Origin: an uncultured Eubacteriales bacterium | Lineage (GTDB): Bacteria; Bacillota; Clostridia; Oscillospirales; Oscillospiraceae | Direction: 5' to 3' | Length of the DNA stretch: 16,497 nucleotides | Assembly (NCBI GenBank): GCA_900551355.1 | Contig: URVR01000017.1 | Coordinates: 1 to 16,497 of the forward strand | Part shown: in pieces, positions 1 through 7,136 of the stretch | Position numbering within the stretch: the first letter of the stretch is position 1 | Layout: every line of letters begins with the position of its first letter | Translations under genes and position numbers: made by a program | The notes under the pieces: model-generated | Told to the model about the DNA's origin: nothing | The model's database searches: none | What the model saw: only the letters and a program-made list of their open reading frames with translations

Positions 1-382
<382 letters not shown>

Positions 383-456
383 ACAATTTGCAGGCAATCT
401 AAGCCTTCTCCCATCTATCTTCTTTGTTCGGTTTTCAGGGTACAAGCGCATAAGAA

Positions 457-573
<117 letters not shown>

Positions 574-610
574 AAAGCCCACGACGCAAGTCGTGGGCTT
601 TCTCTTTTTC
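574..610 (+). terminator. Intrinsic terminator of the rRNA operon
   Basis: AAAGCCCACGAC (574-585) pairs perfectly with GTCGTGGGCTTT (590-601) around a GCAA tetraloop, followed by CTCTTTTTC. The 12-bp GC-rich stem with a GNRA loop and a T-rich tail begins right after the 5S 3' end. Confidence 0.95.
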
Positions 611-702
611 TCGGACGGCGCGGCGGTCTTGTACTCCGCGATATGCAGCGGGGGAAGTTCCGGTGTGTGCCGGTCGGGAACGTGCCGGAGGGTGGGCGGC
701 GC

Positions 703-731
703 TTGCGATTTTTCTCCTGGTGTGATAGGAT
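703..731 (+). promoter_or_regulatory. Sigma-A promoter of the GNAT operon
   Basis: The -35 box TTGCGA (703-708) and -10 box TAGGAT (726-731) are separated by 17 bases, with a TGA extended -10 element directly upstream of the -10. The predicted start near 738 leaves a short leader before the ATG at 763. This placement supports 763 over the upstream in-frame ATG at 643 as the start of the first gene. Confidence 0.65.
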
Positions 732-762
732 ACCCCAAACGGGACTGCAAGGGGGAAAACAG

Positions 763-1257
763 ATGGAGCTTAAGATCCGCAGAATGCAAAGCGGCGACGC
801 TGACGAGCTGCATCGACTGCTCTCAGATCCAGTGGTGATGCGCTATCTGGAGCCGCCCTACGACAGGGCGCAGACGGAAGCGTTTCTATGCTGTGCGGGA
901 CTGGCGGCGCAGCCCCTTGTGTATGCGGTCGAGGAAAGTGGGCGCCTTATCGGCTATGTGATCTATCACGCCTACGACGAGGACAGCATGGAAATCGGCT
1001 GGGTGCTGTTTCCGGAATACTGGGGGCGCGGGTGCGCGTCGGCGCTGACGGATCGCTTGATCTGCATGGCAAGAAGAGAGGGAAAGAGCGTTGTTATTGA
1101 ATGTGTTCCGGAACAGGCGGCGACAGTGCGGCTTGCCGCGAAAAAAGGATTCCGCTTTTGCAGGATCGCTGACGGACTGGCGGTGTACCGGCTTGCGGCT
1201 GCAGGTGAAGGAAATGCGGCGCAGCGCATGAAGGGAGGAGCGCGGAATGGCGTTTGA
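763..1257 (+). CDS. GNAT-family N-acetyltransferase
   Basis: A 164-residue protein of the GCN5-related acetyltransferase fold, which moves an acetyl group from acetyl-CoA to an amine; the substrate cannot be told. The acetyl-CoA pyrophosphate-binding motif A lies at residues 84-94 (P-E-Y-W-G-R-G-C-A-S-A), preceded by the beta-4 strand M-E-I-G-W-V-L. The C-terminal A-A-K-K-G-F segment is the usual motif B region. The arrangement resembles the RimJ/RimL-type (Acetyltransf_3) branch, but the protein is short. The open frame continues upstream to an ATG at 643, but the GGGGG-containing ribosome site just before 763 and the promoter at 703-731 favour 763. Its last 11 bases overlap the next gene, so the two are probably translationally coupled. 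It heads a four-gene unit. Confidence 0.85.
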   Translation: MELKIRRMQSGDADELHRLLSDPVVMRYLEPPYDRAQTEAFLCCAGLAAQPLVYAVEESGRLIGYVIYHAYDEDSMEIGWVLFPEYWGRGCASALTDRLICMARREGKSVVIECVPEQAATVRLAAKKGFRFCRIADGLAVYRLAAAGEGNAAQRMKGGARNGV

Positions 1258-1867
1258 TTTCAAAAAGGAATACCGGGAATTTTATCTGCCGAAGGACAGA
1301 CCGGAGGTCGTGACGGTCCCCACCATGCACTACATGGCGGTGCGGGGCGTGGGGGATCCCAACCAGCCGGGAGGTACCTATCAGCAGGCGATACAGATGC
1401 TGTATACGGTGGCGTACACGCTGAAGATGAGTGGACGGGGCGGTCACAAGATCGACGGCTTTTTCGACTATGTGGTACCGCCGCTGGAGGGCTTCTGGCG
1501 GACGGGCTTTGATCCGGCGGACAAGGCGGCGTTCCGATGGACATCGGTGATCCGCCTGCCGGATTTCGTGACCGAGGAGGCGCTGCGCTGGGCGAAACAG
1601 GCTGCGGCGGAGAAGAAAAAGCTGGACTGCGGCGCAGTGGAGTTCCTGACAGTCAGCGAGGGGCTGTGCGTGCAGTGCATGCACATCGGGCCGTTCGACC
1701 GGGAGGCGGAGACGGTGGCGGCGATGAATCGTTTTCTGGCGGAAAACGGCTATGTGAACGACTTTACGGAGGCGCGGCTGCACCATGAGATCTATCTGTC
1801 GGATGCCAGAAAAACGGCGCCGGAGAAATGGAAAACGGTGATCCGCCATCCCATCCGCAGGGGATAA
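1247..1867 (+). CDS. GyrI-like small-molecule-binding domain protein
   Basis: A 206-residue soluble protein resembling the stand-alone GyrI-like (COG4832-type) proteins. Seen in the sequence: an N-terminal F-K-K-E-Y segment, then a beta strand with M-A-V-R-G-V-G-D-P-N (residues 30-39), the helix G-T-Y-Q-Q-A-I-Q-M-L-Y (43-53), and a late strand Q-C-M-H-I-G-P-F-D (143-151), which is the repeated SHS2-like layout of this fold. The family binds small amphipathic or cationic molecules; some relatives are the effector domains of AraC- and MerR-type regulators. No DNA-binding domain is present here, so a regulator role is not supported; ligand sequestration or hydrolysis is possible. The start overlaps the upstream GNAT gene by 11 bases and has a GGGAGGAG ribosome site. 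Confidence 0.8.
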   Translation: MAFDFKKEYREFYLPKDRPEVVTVPTMHYMAVRGVGDPNQPGGTYQQAIQMLYTVAYTLKMSGRGGHKIDGFFDYVVPPLEGFWRTGFDPADKAAFRWTSVIRLPDFVTEEALRWAKQAAAEKKKLDCGAVEFLTVSEGLCVQCMHIGPFDREAETVAAMNRFLAENGYVNDFTEARLHHEIYLSDARKTAPEKWKTVIRHPIRRG

Positions 1868-1905
1868 GGCGGGGGAAACGGAAAAAGAACAGGGAGGTGC
1901 CGGAA

Positions 1906-2472
1906 ATGGCAGAGCATGGAAGCATTGTGATACGGGACGCCAGACTGGAGGACGCGGCGCGGCTGCTGGAGATCTACGACTACTATGTGCGGCAGACGGC
2001 CATCACCTTCGAGTACGAGACGCCCTCTCTGGAGGAGTTCCGGGAGCGGATGCGCCGGGTCATGACGCGGTATCCGTATCTGGTGGCGGAGCAGGACGGC
2101 GTGGTGCAGGGATATGCCTACGCCGGGGCGTTTCATGAGCGGGCGGCCTACGACTGGTGCTGCGAGCTGACGGTGTATCTGGCTCGGGATGCGCGGCGGT
2201 GCGGCATGGGGCGGCGGCTCTATGAGGCGCTGGAGCAGGCGCTGCGGGAAATGGGCGTCTGCAATCTCTACGCCTGCATTGCCCTCCCGGAGCGGGAGGA
2301 CCAGTACCTGACCGGGAGCAGCGCGGCCTTCCATGAGCATCTGGGCTTCCGGCAGGTGGGCCTGTTCCGTGCGTGCGGGTACAAGTTCGGCCGCTGGTAT
2401 CACATGATCTGGATGGAGAAGATCATCGGTACCCACCGGGCGGAGCAGCCGCCGGTGCGGCCCTACCGGTGA
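1906..2472 (+). CDS. Phosphinothricin acetyltransferase-like GNAT
   Basis: A 188-residue GNAT protein of the PAT/Bar/MnaT type; known members acetylate the amino group of small amino-acid-like molecules such as phosphinothricin, methionine sulfoximine or methionine sulfone. Key features: the N-terminal R-D-A-R-L-E-D-A motif, I-T-F-E-Y-E-T-P at residues 33-40 (PAT-type F-E-x-x-x-P), motif A R-C-G-M-G-R-R-L at 98-105, and the highly typical tail S-A-A-F-H-E-H-L-G-F followed by G-Y-K-F-G-R-W-Y-H (138-166), including the helix S-x-x-x-H-E. The frame is open further upstream to 1828, but AGGGAGGTG lies 7 bases before the ATG at 1906, and starting there removes an unlikely basic N-terminal stretch. 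A 38-base gap separates it from the GyrI-like gene. Substrate unknown. Confidence 0.88.
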   Translation: MAEHGSIVIRDARLEDAARLLEIYDYYVRQTAITFEYETPSLEEFRERMRRVMTRYPYLVAEQDGVVQGYAYAGAFHERAAYDWCCELTVYLARDARRCGMGRRLYEALEQALREMGVCNLYACIALPEREDQYLTGSSAAFHEHLGFRQVGLFRACGYKFGRWYHMIWMEKIIGTHRAEQPPVRPYR

Positions 2473-2484
2473 TGGGGGGCTGAC

Positions 2485-2973
2485 ATGGAGATGGACGTGA
2501 CGCGGCTGTCGGCATCGCTGACCGTGCGGCGGCTGGAGGAGACGGATGTGCCGCAGATCCTTGCGCTGTGCGGCGGAAATCCCCAATACTACCGTTATCA
2601 CCCGCCGCTGCCGTCAGCGGACGGCATCCGGGAGGATATGCGGGCGCTGCCGCCGGGAAAAGCGGCGGAGGACAAATTCTATGTAGGTTATTTTGCGGGC
2701 GGCGCGCTGGCGGCGGTGATGGACCTGATTCTGGGATATCCGCAGGATAGAACGGCGCTGATCGGCTTTTTCATGGTGGATGCCAGCCGGCAGGGGACGG
2801 GACTCGGCTCCCGGCTGGTGACCGAGGCCATGGAGTGCCTGCGGGCGCAGGGCTTCACCCGGCTGCGGCTGGGGGTGGACAAGGGAAATCCCCAGAGTCT
2901 GGCGTTCTGGAAGAAGAACGGCTTCATGCAGGTGAGCGAGGACCGCTATATCGTGATGGAACGGGACATATAG
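2485..2973 (+). CDS. GNAT-family N-acetyltransferase
   Basis: A 162-residue GNAT protein, the third acetyltransferase of this operon. Motif A is canonical: S-R-Q-G-T-G-L-G-S-R at residues 101-110 (Q/R-x-x-G-x-G/A), followed by the helix L-V-T-E-A-M. Motif B is L-R-L-G-V-D-K-G-N-P-Q-S-L-A-F-W-K-K-N-G-F (127-147), where N-x-x-S/A-x-x-F-W-x-x-x-G-F is the classic Acetyltransf_1 signature. It starts 12 bases after the previous stop, with a GGGGGG-rich ribosome site. The three GNATs differ clearly from one another in their motif A neighbourhoods, so they look like distinct enzymes and not recent duplicates. Substrate unknown. Confidence 0.87.
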   Translation: MEMDVTRLSASLTVRRLEETDVPQILALCGGNPQYYRYHPPLPSADGIREDMRALPPGKAAEDKFYVGYFAGGALAAVMDLILGYPQDRTALIGFFMVDASRQGTGLGSRLVTEAMECLRAQGFTRLRLGVDKGNPQSLAFWKKNGFMQVSEDRYIVMERDI

Positions 2974-3000
2974 ACGGCCCGGAGAGAGGCCGGGTATATA

Positions 3001-3030
3001 AAAAAGCCGCTGCGATGCAGCGGCTTTTTT
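3001..3030. terminator. Bidirectional intrinsic terminator
   Basis: GCCGCTGC (3006-3013) and GCAGCGGC (3017-3024) form a perfect stem around a GAT loop, flanked by A5 on the left and T6 on the right, so it has a T-tract on both strands. It sits between the end of the GNAT operon (+) and the end of the methyltransferase gene (-), and should serve both converging transcripts. Confidence 0.95.
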
Positions 3031-3039
3031 GTATGTGTA

Positions 3040-3657
3040 TCAGCGTTGCAGGGACAGTACACCGGCGCAGGGGGAGAGAGGTAAAAATGTCATTTGGGGA
3101 AATGACTGCCGCAGCTCGTCGAATACGAAGTAGATCTCGTCCGCATCCCACGCGTCCCCAGCGGCCAGCCTGCAGCGGTCAAGGTCGGCTCGAGTCCGGA
3201 AGGCCACATCTCCGATGTAGAGACAGGCATCCTTACGCAGCAGCGGCATGAGACTGCGGATGAAGGCGATCTTATGCTGATCCGTCAGGTGGTGCAGAGA
3301 GTAGGTGGCGATGATGGCGTCATACTGCCGCCGTGTCAGCGGTTCGGCCAGACCCGCCGCAAAATCGCCGCAGTAAAGCGCGGCTGATGGCATTTTCGCC
3401 TGTGCAAGAGCTACCATTTTTTCGGAAAAATCCTGCCCCCAGATATGGCATCCCTGCTGATAAAGACTGGCGGTCAACACGCCGGTGCCGAAGCCGATGT
3501 CCAATACGTCCCCGGCACCGTGGGAGAGGACGCGGCGGAAGATATCCTGCAGGACGGCGCTGTACCCAGCAAAGGGGTAGCTGCCGCTTTCATCGGAGCA
3601 GGCGGTGCTCCGGTCGTAAGAGTCGGCCCACAGGTCAAAGCCTTCATGATCCAGCAT
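3040..3657 (-). CDS. Class I SAM-dependent methyltransferase
   Basis: A 205-residue protein with a class I Rossmann methyltransferase core. Motif I is V-L-D-I-G-F-G-T-G-V at residues 51-60 and binds S-adenosylmethionine; the acidic motif II residue is in W-G-Q-D-F-S-E-K-M (73-81); Y-S-L-H-H-L (119-124) is the motif IV region common to small-molecule methyltransferases. The N-terminal W-A-D-S-Y-D segment (10-15) resembles YrrT-like proteins of Firmicutes. The substrate is not visible. An AAGGAGG ribosome site precedes the ATG. It lies 25 bases downstream of the HD-domain gene on the same strand, so the two likely share the promoter at 4296-4324, and it ends at the shared terminator at 3001-3030. 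Confidence 0.87.
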   Translation of the reverse strand: MLDHEGFDLWADSYDRSTACSDESGSYPFAGYSAVLQDIFRRVLSHGAGDVLDIGFGTGVLTASLYQQGCHIWGQDFSEKMVALAQAKMPSAALYCGDFAAGLAEPLTRRQYDAIIATYSLHHLTDQHKIAFIRSLMPLLRKDACLYIGDVAFRTRADLDRCRLAAGDAWDADEIYFVFDELRQSFPQMTFLPLSPCAGVLSLQR

Positions 3658-3682
3658 AGTAACCTCCTTGTAACGGCGGCAG

Positions 3683-4264
3683 TCACTCCGCGGCGGGTAT
3701 GCCGCCGTGGGCGGCGATCTTGGCCTTCGTCTCGTCCCGGACGGCCTCCCGCAGGGCGGTGAGGTAGGGAGAGAAGGCCACGTTTTCGTCGGCGTAGGTC
3801 AGGTTCAGGGCATACTCCCGGGGAAGCCAGGTGGAGATGGGCGCCTCGTTGTGCTGGATGACGGCCTCCAGCTTGTCCAGCGCCTTGTAGAGCCGGGCCT
3901 CCGGCGTCTCCAGCGCGTCCATCTCCGCGTACAGCGCCGCCATATCGGCGCAGTAGGGGGCGGGGAGGGAGGTCACCCAGCGGGACAGCAGGGAGTCCTC
4001 CTTTGCCGTGTCGGCATCGGTCTTCAGAAAGGAGGGGATGTCGCCGGTGAAGCACTCGCCCAGGTCGTGGATGAGGCACATGCGCACCACCCTGTCCATG
4101 TCCAGCTCCGGAAATTCGTCCCGGAGGAAGAAGGCCATCAGCGCCAGACGCCAGCTGTGCTCCGCCACGCTTTCCCGGCGGCCGCCGGAGGTGTCGCAGT
4201 GGCGGGTGGTGTCCTTCAGCCTTTCGGCGGTGTGCAGGATCTGCAGCAGTTCAGTGGGCTTCAT
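3683..4264 (-). CDS. HD-domain protein, HDDC2-like 5'-deoxynucleotidase
   Basis: A 193-residue metal-dependent phosphohydrolase of the HD superfamily. The metal ligands are visible: H36 in V-A-E-H-S-W-R, H66-D67 in C-L-I-H-D-L-G-E, and D130 in K-A-L-D-K-L-E. The E-H-S-W-R-L-A-L and H-D-L-G-E-x-x-x-G-D-I-P (66-77) blocks are typical of the HDDC2/YfbR group, which removes phosphate from deoxynucleoside 5'-monophosphates. The length fits the family (about 190-200). The frame is open upstream to 4546, but that would read through the promoter region. ATG 4264 has an AGGAGG ribosome site and lies 32 bases inside the -10 box. It is the first gene of a unit with the methyltransferase. Nucleotide specificity is inferred from family only. 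Confidence 0.88.
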   Translation of the reverse strand: MKPTELLQILHTAERLKDTTRHCDTSGGRRESVAEHSWRLALMAFFLRDEFPELDMDRVVRMCLIHDLGECFTGDIPSFLKTDADTAKEDSLLSRWVTSLPAPYCADMAALYAEMDALETPEARLYKALDKLEAVIQHNEAPISTWLPREYALNLTYADENVAFSPYLTALREAVRDETKAKIAAHGGIPAAE

Positions 4265-4295
4265 GGGCGTGTCCTCCTGTGTTTTTTCTGGGGAG

Positions 4296-4324
4296 AGTAT
4301 AGCAGATACCGCCGGTGCGGTCAA
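4296..4324 (-). promoter_or_regulatory. Sigma-A promoter of the HD-methyltransferase unit
   Basis: Read on the minus strand, the -35 box is TTGACC (4319-4324) and the -10 box TATACT (4296-4301), 17 bases apart. The distance to the HD gene ATG is about 30 bases. The -35 box lies only 3 bp from the -35 box of the plus-strand promoter for the PAP2 gene. Confidence 0.85.
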
Positions 4325-4327
4325 TGG

Positions 4328-4356
4328 TTGCACGAAAAAGAAAAATAGTGTACAAT
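4328..4356 (+). promoter_or_regulatory. Sigma-A promoter of the PAP2 gene
   Basis: TTGCAC (4328-4333) and TACAAT (4351-4356) are 17 bases apart, with an A-rich spacer. A start near 4363 gives a leader of about 47 bases to the ATG at 4410. Confidence 0.85.
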
Positions 4357-4409
4357 AAACCGTGAAATGACCTTGCCGCCGGAAAACGCGGCGGGAAAGT
4401 GAGGGAAAT

Positions 4410-5336
4410 ATGGGGCTTTTATACGCGTTGGAGTCCATCCGGACGCCGCTGCTGGACAAGATCCTGGGGGCGGTGACGTATCTGGGGGATGAGATCTGCT
4501 TCATGGTGTTCGCCGTGGGCGTGTTCTGGTGCATCAGCAAGCGCATGGGCTACTATCTGATGACGGTGGGCTTTTTCGGCACCATCATCAACCAGTTCCT
4601 GAAGATCCTGTGCGCCGTGCCGCGTCCGTGGGTCAAGGATCCGAATTTCACCATTGTGGAGAGCGCCCGGGCCGGGGCGTCGGGGTACTCGTTCCCCAGC
4701 GGCCATACGCAGAACGCGGTGACGCTGTACGGCGGCACCGCGCGGTACACCAACGCGCCGTGGCTGCGGTGGGTGTGCATCGCGGTGATGCTGCTGATCT
4801 GCTTCAGCCGGATGTATCTGGGCGTCCACACCCCGCTGGACGTGGGCGTATCGCTGGCCATCGGCGGCGTGCTGGTGCTGGCGCTCTATCCGGTGATGGA
4901 GGAGGCCGACCGGCGGCCGTGGGTGCTGACGTGGGTCATCGCGTTCATGGTGGTGTGCAGCGGCGCGTTCGTGGTGTATCTCTACCTGCGGGGCGACACC
5001 GGCGCCACGGCGGAGGACGCCGCCAATTACGCCAGCGCCCTGTCCAACGGGTGGAAGTTCGTGGGCGCCACGCTGGGACTGCTGGTCACCAACGTGCTGG
5101 ACCGGAAGTGCATCCGTTTTGAGACGCAGGCGGTGTGGTGGGCGCAGCTCATCAAGCTGGCGGTAGGCTTCGGGCTGCTGCTGGCCATCCGGGCGGGGCT
5201 GAAAGCGCCGCTGATCGCCCTGTGCGGCGGGGCGGCGGAGATCGCCGGCGGCATCCGCTATCTGCTGATCGTGCTGTTCGCCGGGTGCGTGTGGCCCCTG
5301 ACGTTCTGGGGCTTCAGCCGCCTGGGAAAGCGATAA
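4410..5336 (+). CDS. PAP2-family integral membrane phosphatase
   Basis: A 308-residue polytopic membrane protein of the phosphatidic acid phosphatase type 2 family. All three catalytic blocks are intact: K-x6-R-P at residues 65-73 (K65, R72, P73), P-S-G-H at 96-99, and S-R-x5-H-x3-D at 133-144 (S133, R134, H140, D144). H140 is the expected nucleophile and H99 the general acid. Family members remove phosphate from lipid phosphates such as undecaprenyl pyrophosphate, phosphatidic acid or phosphatidylglycerol phosphate. The C-terminal part (about 160-308) adds several hydrophobic segments beyond the minimal core, making it longer than the usual 200-residue bacterial PAP2. A GAGGG site precedes the ATG. 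It is a single-gene transcript with its own promoter and terminator. Which lipid it acts on cannot be told. Confidence 0.93.
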   Translation: MGLLYALESIRTPLLDKILGAVTYLGDEICFMVFAVGVFWCISKRMGYYLMTVGFFGTIINQFLKILCAVPRPWVKDPNFTIVESARAGASGYSFPSGHTQNAVTLYGGTARYTNAPWLRWVCIAVMLLICFSRMYLGVHTPLDVGVSLAIGGVLVLALYPVMEEADRRPWVLTWVIAFMVVCSGAFVVYLYLRGDTGATAEDAANYASALSNGWKFVGATLGLLVTNVLDRKCIRFETQAVWWAQLIKLAVGFGLLLAIRAGLKAPLIALCGGAAEIAGGIRYLLIVLFAGCVWPLTFWGFSRLGKR

Positions 5337-5344
5337 GAGGACAC

Positions 5345-5389
5345 AAAACCGCCCCTGCTCCGGTAGTCTCGGAGCGGGGGCGGGGTTTT
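5345..5389. terminator. Bidirectional intrinsic terminator
   Basis: AAAACCGCCCCTGCTCCG (5345-5362) pairs with CGGAGCGGGGGCGGGGTTTT (5370-5389) with minor bulges, and a T5 tail follows on the plus strand with an A-run on the other side. It terminates the PAP2 transcript and overlaps the stop codon of the converging minus-strand gene. Confidence 0.92.
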
Positions 5390-5874
5390 TACTGCATGGC
5401 GGCCAGTGCGCGGGCAGCGTTCCTGTCGCCAATGGCGACGTAGGAGAAGTTGTCCGCATCCCACCGGCCGGAGACATGGCCGTCGGTGACGGTGTGCTCC
5501 GTCCACAGCCGGATAACGGCGCAGGAGCGGTCCGACGCCACGGAGATGCTGTGGAGGGGGGCGGCAGCCCAGAAACCGGAGTCGTCCATGACAAAGAGGG
5601 CACTGGCGGTGCCGCCGTCAAATTTGGCGCGGAGCGTGGCGCATGACAGCACGCCGGGGATATCGCAGCTGCCGGTGTATACGCCGCGGCGGAACGTGCC
5701 GTGGAAGGATACCGGCAGCGTCTCTGCCGTGCCGTCGTCGGGAACGGCACAGAGGCAGCCGGTGCCGTCGTAGTCAATGGCGACGCCTCTGTCCCACGAT
5801 GCAAGGATAAGTACGCCGGTGAACAGCAGCATAGCGAATAGCCAGATCCAGCGGGCGCGGGCAGGCTGCTTCAT
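5389..5874 (-). CDS. Unrecognised membrane-anchored extracellular protein
   Basis: A 161-residue protein that I cannot place in a family. A basic N-terminus (K-Q-P-A-R-A-R) is followed by one strong hydrophobic helix (about residues 10-28), then a polar domain, so it is probably anchored in the membrane with the rest outside; an uncleaved signal anchor or a signal peptide are both possible, and no lipobox is evident. The outer part is rich in Gly, Asp, Thr and Ser, contains five Cys, and alternates strand-like stretches, suggesting a small beta-rich domain. The frame is open to 5967, but AAAGGAGG precedes ATG 5874 and a promoter lies at 5911-5939. It stands alone between two terminators. Codon use and GC content look like those of its neighbours. 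Confidence 0.8.
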   Translation of the reverse strand: MKQPARARWIWLFAMLLFTGVLILASWDRGVAIDYDGTGCLCAVPDDGTAETLPVSFHGTFRRGVYTGSCDIPGVLSCATLRAKFDGGTASALFVMDDSGFWAAAPLHSISVASDRSCAVIRLWTEHTVTDGHVSGRWDADNFSYVAIGDRNAARALAAMQ

Positions 5875-5910
5875 GGAACCGCCTCCTTTGTTGTGATCCT
5901 CTTGTATATG

Positions 5911-5939
5911 AGTATACAGGAACGGCAGGGCGAAAGCAA
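5911..5939 (-). promoter_or_regulatory. Sigma-A promoter of the membrane-anchored protein gene
   Basis: On the minus strand, TTGCTT (5934-5939) and TATACT (5911-5916) are 17 bases apart. The transcript would start near 5904 with a leader of about 30 bases. The -35 box abuts the T-tract of the upstream transporter's terminator, a tight end-to-start packing. Confidence 0.75.
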
Positions 5940-5940
5940 G

Positions 5941-5976
5941 AAAAAGTCGTGTGCCGCTGTGCGGCACACGACTTTT
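5941..5976 (-). terminator. Intrinsic terminator of the EamA transporter gene
   Basis: GTCGTGTGCCGC (5946-5957) pairs perfectly with GCGGCACACGAC (5961-5972) around a TGT loop. The A5 run at 5941-5945 gives U5 in the minus-strand transcript, and TTTT at 5973-5976 completes the stem. It lies 9 bases beyond the stop of the gene at 5986. Confidence 0.93.
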
Positions 5977-5985
5977 ACAGAGAGC

Positions 5986-6882
5986 TCAGGCTGTTGGTGT
6001 CTGCGGCTTTTTCAGCGCCACGATGACGCCGGCGGTGATGAGCACCGCGCCCACGACGCTCATGACGGTGATCTGCTCGTTCAGCACCAGGAAGCCCACC
6101 ACCAGTGTGACGAAGGGCGTACCGTACAGGTAGTTGTTGGTGACCACAACGCCCAGATACTTGAAGGCGATGTTCCAGATGGCGAAGCACACAGCGTTGC
6201 CGAATACGCCCAGGAACAGCCAGCTCAGCAGCATGGTGGGCGTGGTGAACAGGGGCTTCAGGTCGGGCATGCCGTCGGTCAGCAGCATCAGGGGCACGGC
6301 GGTGAGGAAGGCCCAGAGCATGACCCGGCGGGTGACCAGGAAGTTATCGTACCGCTCGGTGTACTTCTTGATGAGGATGGAGTACACGGCCCACATCAGG
6401 GCGGCGGCCAGGGCGATCAGGTCGCCCAGCGGGTTGAGGTGGAACGTCATCTGGCCGTTAAGCACCACCAGCACCACGCCGGCGATAGCGATGACCGCGC
6501 CGATGTAGACGTACTTGCCCAGACGCTCGCCGCTGCGGGAGAACAGCTGGGCCAGGATCACCGTCAGAATGGGGGACAGGGCCACGATGATGCTGACGTT
6601 GGCGGCATAGGTGTAGGTCAGGGCGGTGTTCTGCAGGAAGAAGTAGAAGCTGCCGCCGGTGATGCCGATGAGAATGAACATCAGCTCATCCTTCCACGGG
6701 AGCTTCAGCGTTTTGGGACGCAGCGCCCACAGGGCCACATAGGCAAGGCCCATGCGCAGGGGGATGATCTGGATGGCGGTGTAGCCCTTCAGCAGCTCCT
6801 TGGTCAGCACGAAGCAGCTGCCCCACACGAGGATGGTGAAGATGGCGTAGACATGGCCCATCACCTTCTTGGAAGTTGACAT
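5986..6882 (-). CDS. EamA/DMT-superfamily transporter
   Basis: A 298-residue membrane protein with about ten hydrophobic helices in two halves, the layout of drug/metabolite transporters of the EamA (DUF6) family. The first repeat begins with F-T-I-L-V-W-G-S-C-F-V (residues 15-25), where W-G-x-x-F is the usual first-helix signature, followed by R-M-G-L-A-Y. The second repeat begins with D-L-I-A-L-A-A-A-L-M-W-A-V-Y-S, matching the family's L-x-A-A-x-x-W-A pattern, and ends with G-A-V-L-I-T-A-G-V. Members export amino acids or other metabolites; the substrate here is unknown. The ATG has an AGGAG site and it appears to be a single-gene transcript. The C-terminus is short and polar. Confidence 0.92.
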   Translation of the reverse strand: MSTSKKVMGHVYAIFTILVWGSCFVLTKELLKGYTAIQIIPLRMGLAYVALWALRPKTLKLPWKDELMFILIGITGGSFYFFLQNTALTYTYAANVSIIVALSPILTVILAQLFSRSGERLGKYVYIGAVIAIAGVVLVVLNGQMTFHLNPLGDLIALAAALMWAVYSILIKKYTERYDNFLVTRRVMLWAFLTAVPLMLLTDGMPDLKPLFTTPTMLLSWLFLGVFGNAVCFAIWNIAFKYLGVVVTNNYLYGTPFVTLVVGFLVLNEQITVMSVVGAVLITAGVIVALKKPQTPTA

Positions 6883-6908
6883 GATCGTTCGCTCCTAACA
6901 AGTCGATT

Positions 6909-6954
6909 TCCGGCCCGCAGGCGGGCCGGAGGAAAGTCACAAACATATATTATA
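6909..6954 (-). promoter_or_regulatory. Probable promoter -10 box and leader hairpin of the EamA gene
   Basis: A perfect TATAAT is present on the minus strand at 6949-6954, but no good -35 box is seen at 16-18 bases (TGGATT at 17). Between it and the gene, TCCGGCCCGC and GCGGGCCGGA (6909-6918 and 6921-6930) form a 10-bp GC-only-type hairpin in the predicted 5' leader. It lacks a T-tract and so is not a classical terminator; its role is unknown. Confidence 0.45.
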
Positions 6955-7049
6955 AGGGATACAGGAAGAAAAATCCAGAGGAAGATGGGGAAAAGACCGA
7001 AAAAATGCGAAATTAGGGAAAACTTAAGAGTCCGGTGGGTCGAAAGCGG

Positions 7050-7078
7050 TTGAAGCGCGGCGGAGACTGTGCTATACT
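7050..7078 (+). promoter_or_regulatory. Sigma-A promoter of the nucleotidyltransferase-carboxypeptidase operon
   Basis: TTGAAG (7050-7055) and TATACT (7073-7078) lie 17 bases apart. The start near 7085 gives a leader of about 52 bases. An AGGAGGA ribosome site at 7124-7130 lies 6 bases before the ATG at 7137. Confidence 0.85.
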
Positions 7079-7136
7079 GACAGATATGCCGCCGGTCTGA
7101 GGGCGGACAAACAGGGGGATAATAGGAGGAAAGCGC

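Noticed and set aside
383..456. Possible tRNA in the 23S-5S spacer
   Set aside because: The spacer is only 74 bases, has no GTTCGA-type T-loop and does not fold into a cloverleaf.
643..762. N-terminal extension of the first GNAT gene to ATG 643
   Set aside because: It would start upstream of the extended -10 promoter at 703-731, lacks a ribosome site and adds residues alien to the GNAT fold.
4419..5804. 461-codon open frame on the minus strand
   Set aside because: It runs across the PAP2 gene antisense and the out-of-frame part of the membrane-anchored protein gene; composition is typical of a shadow frame.
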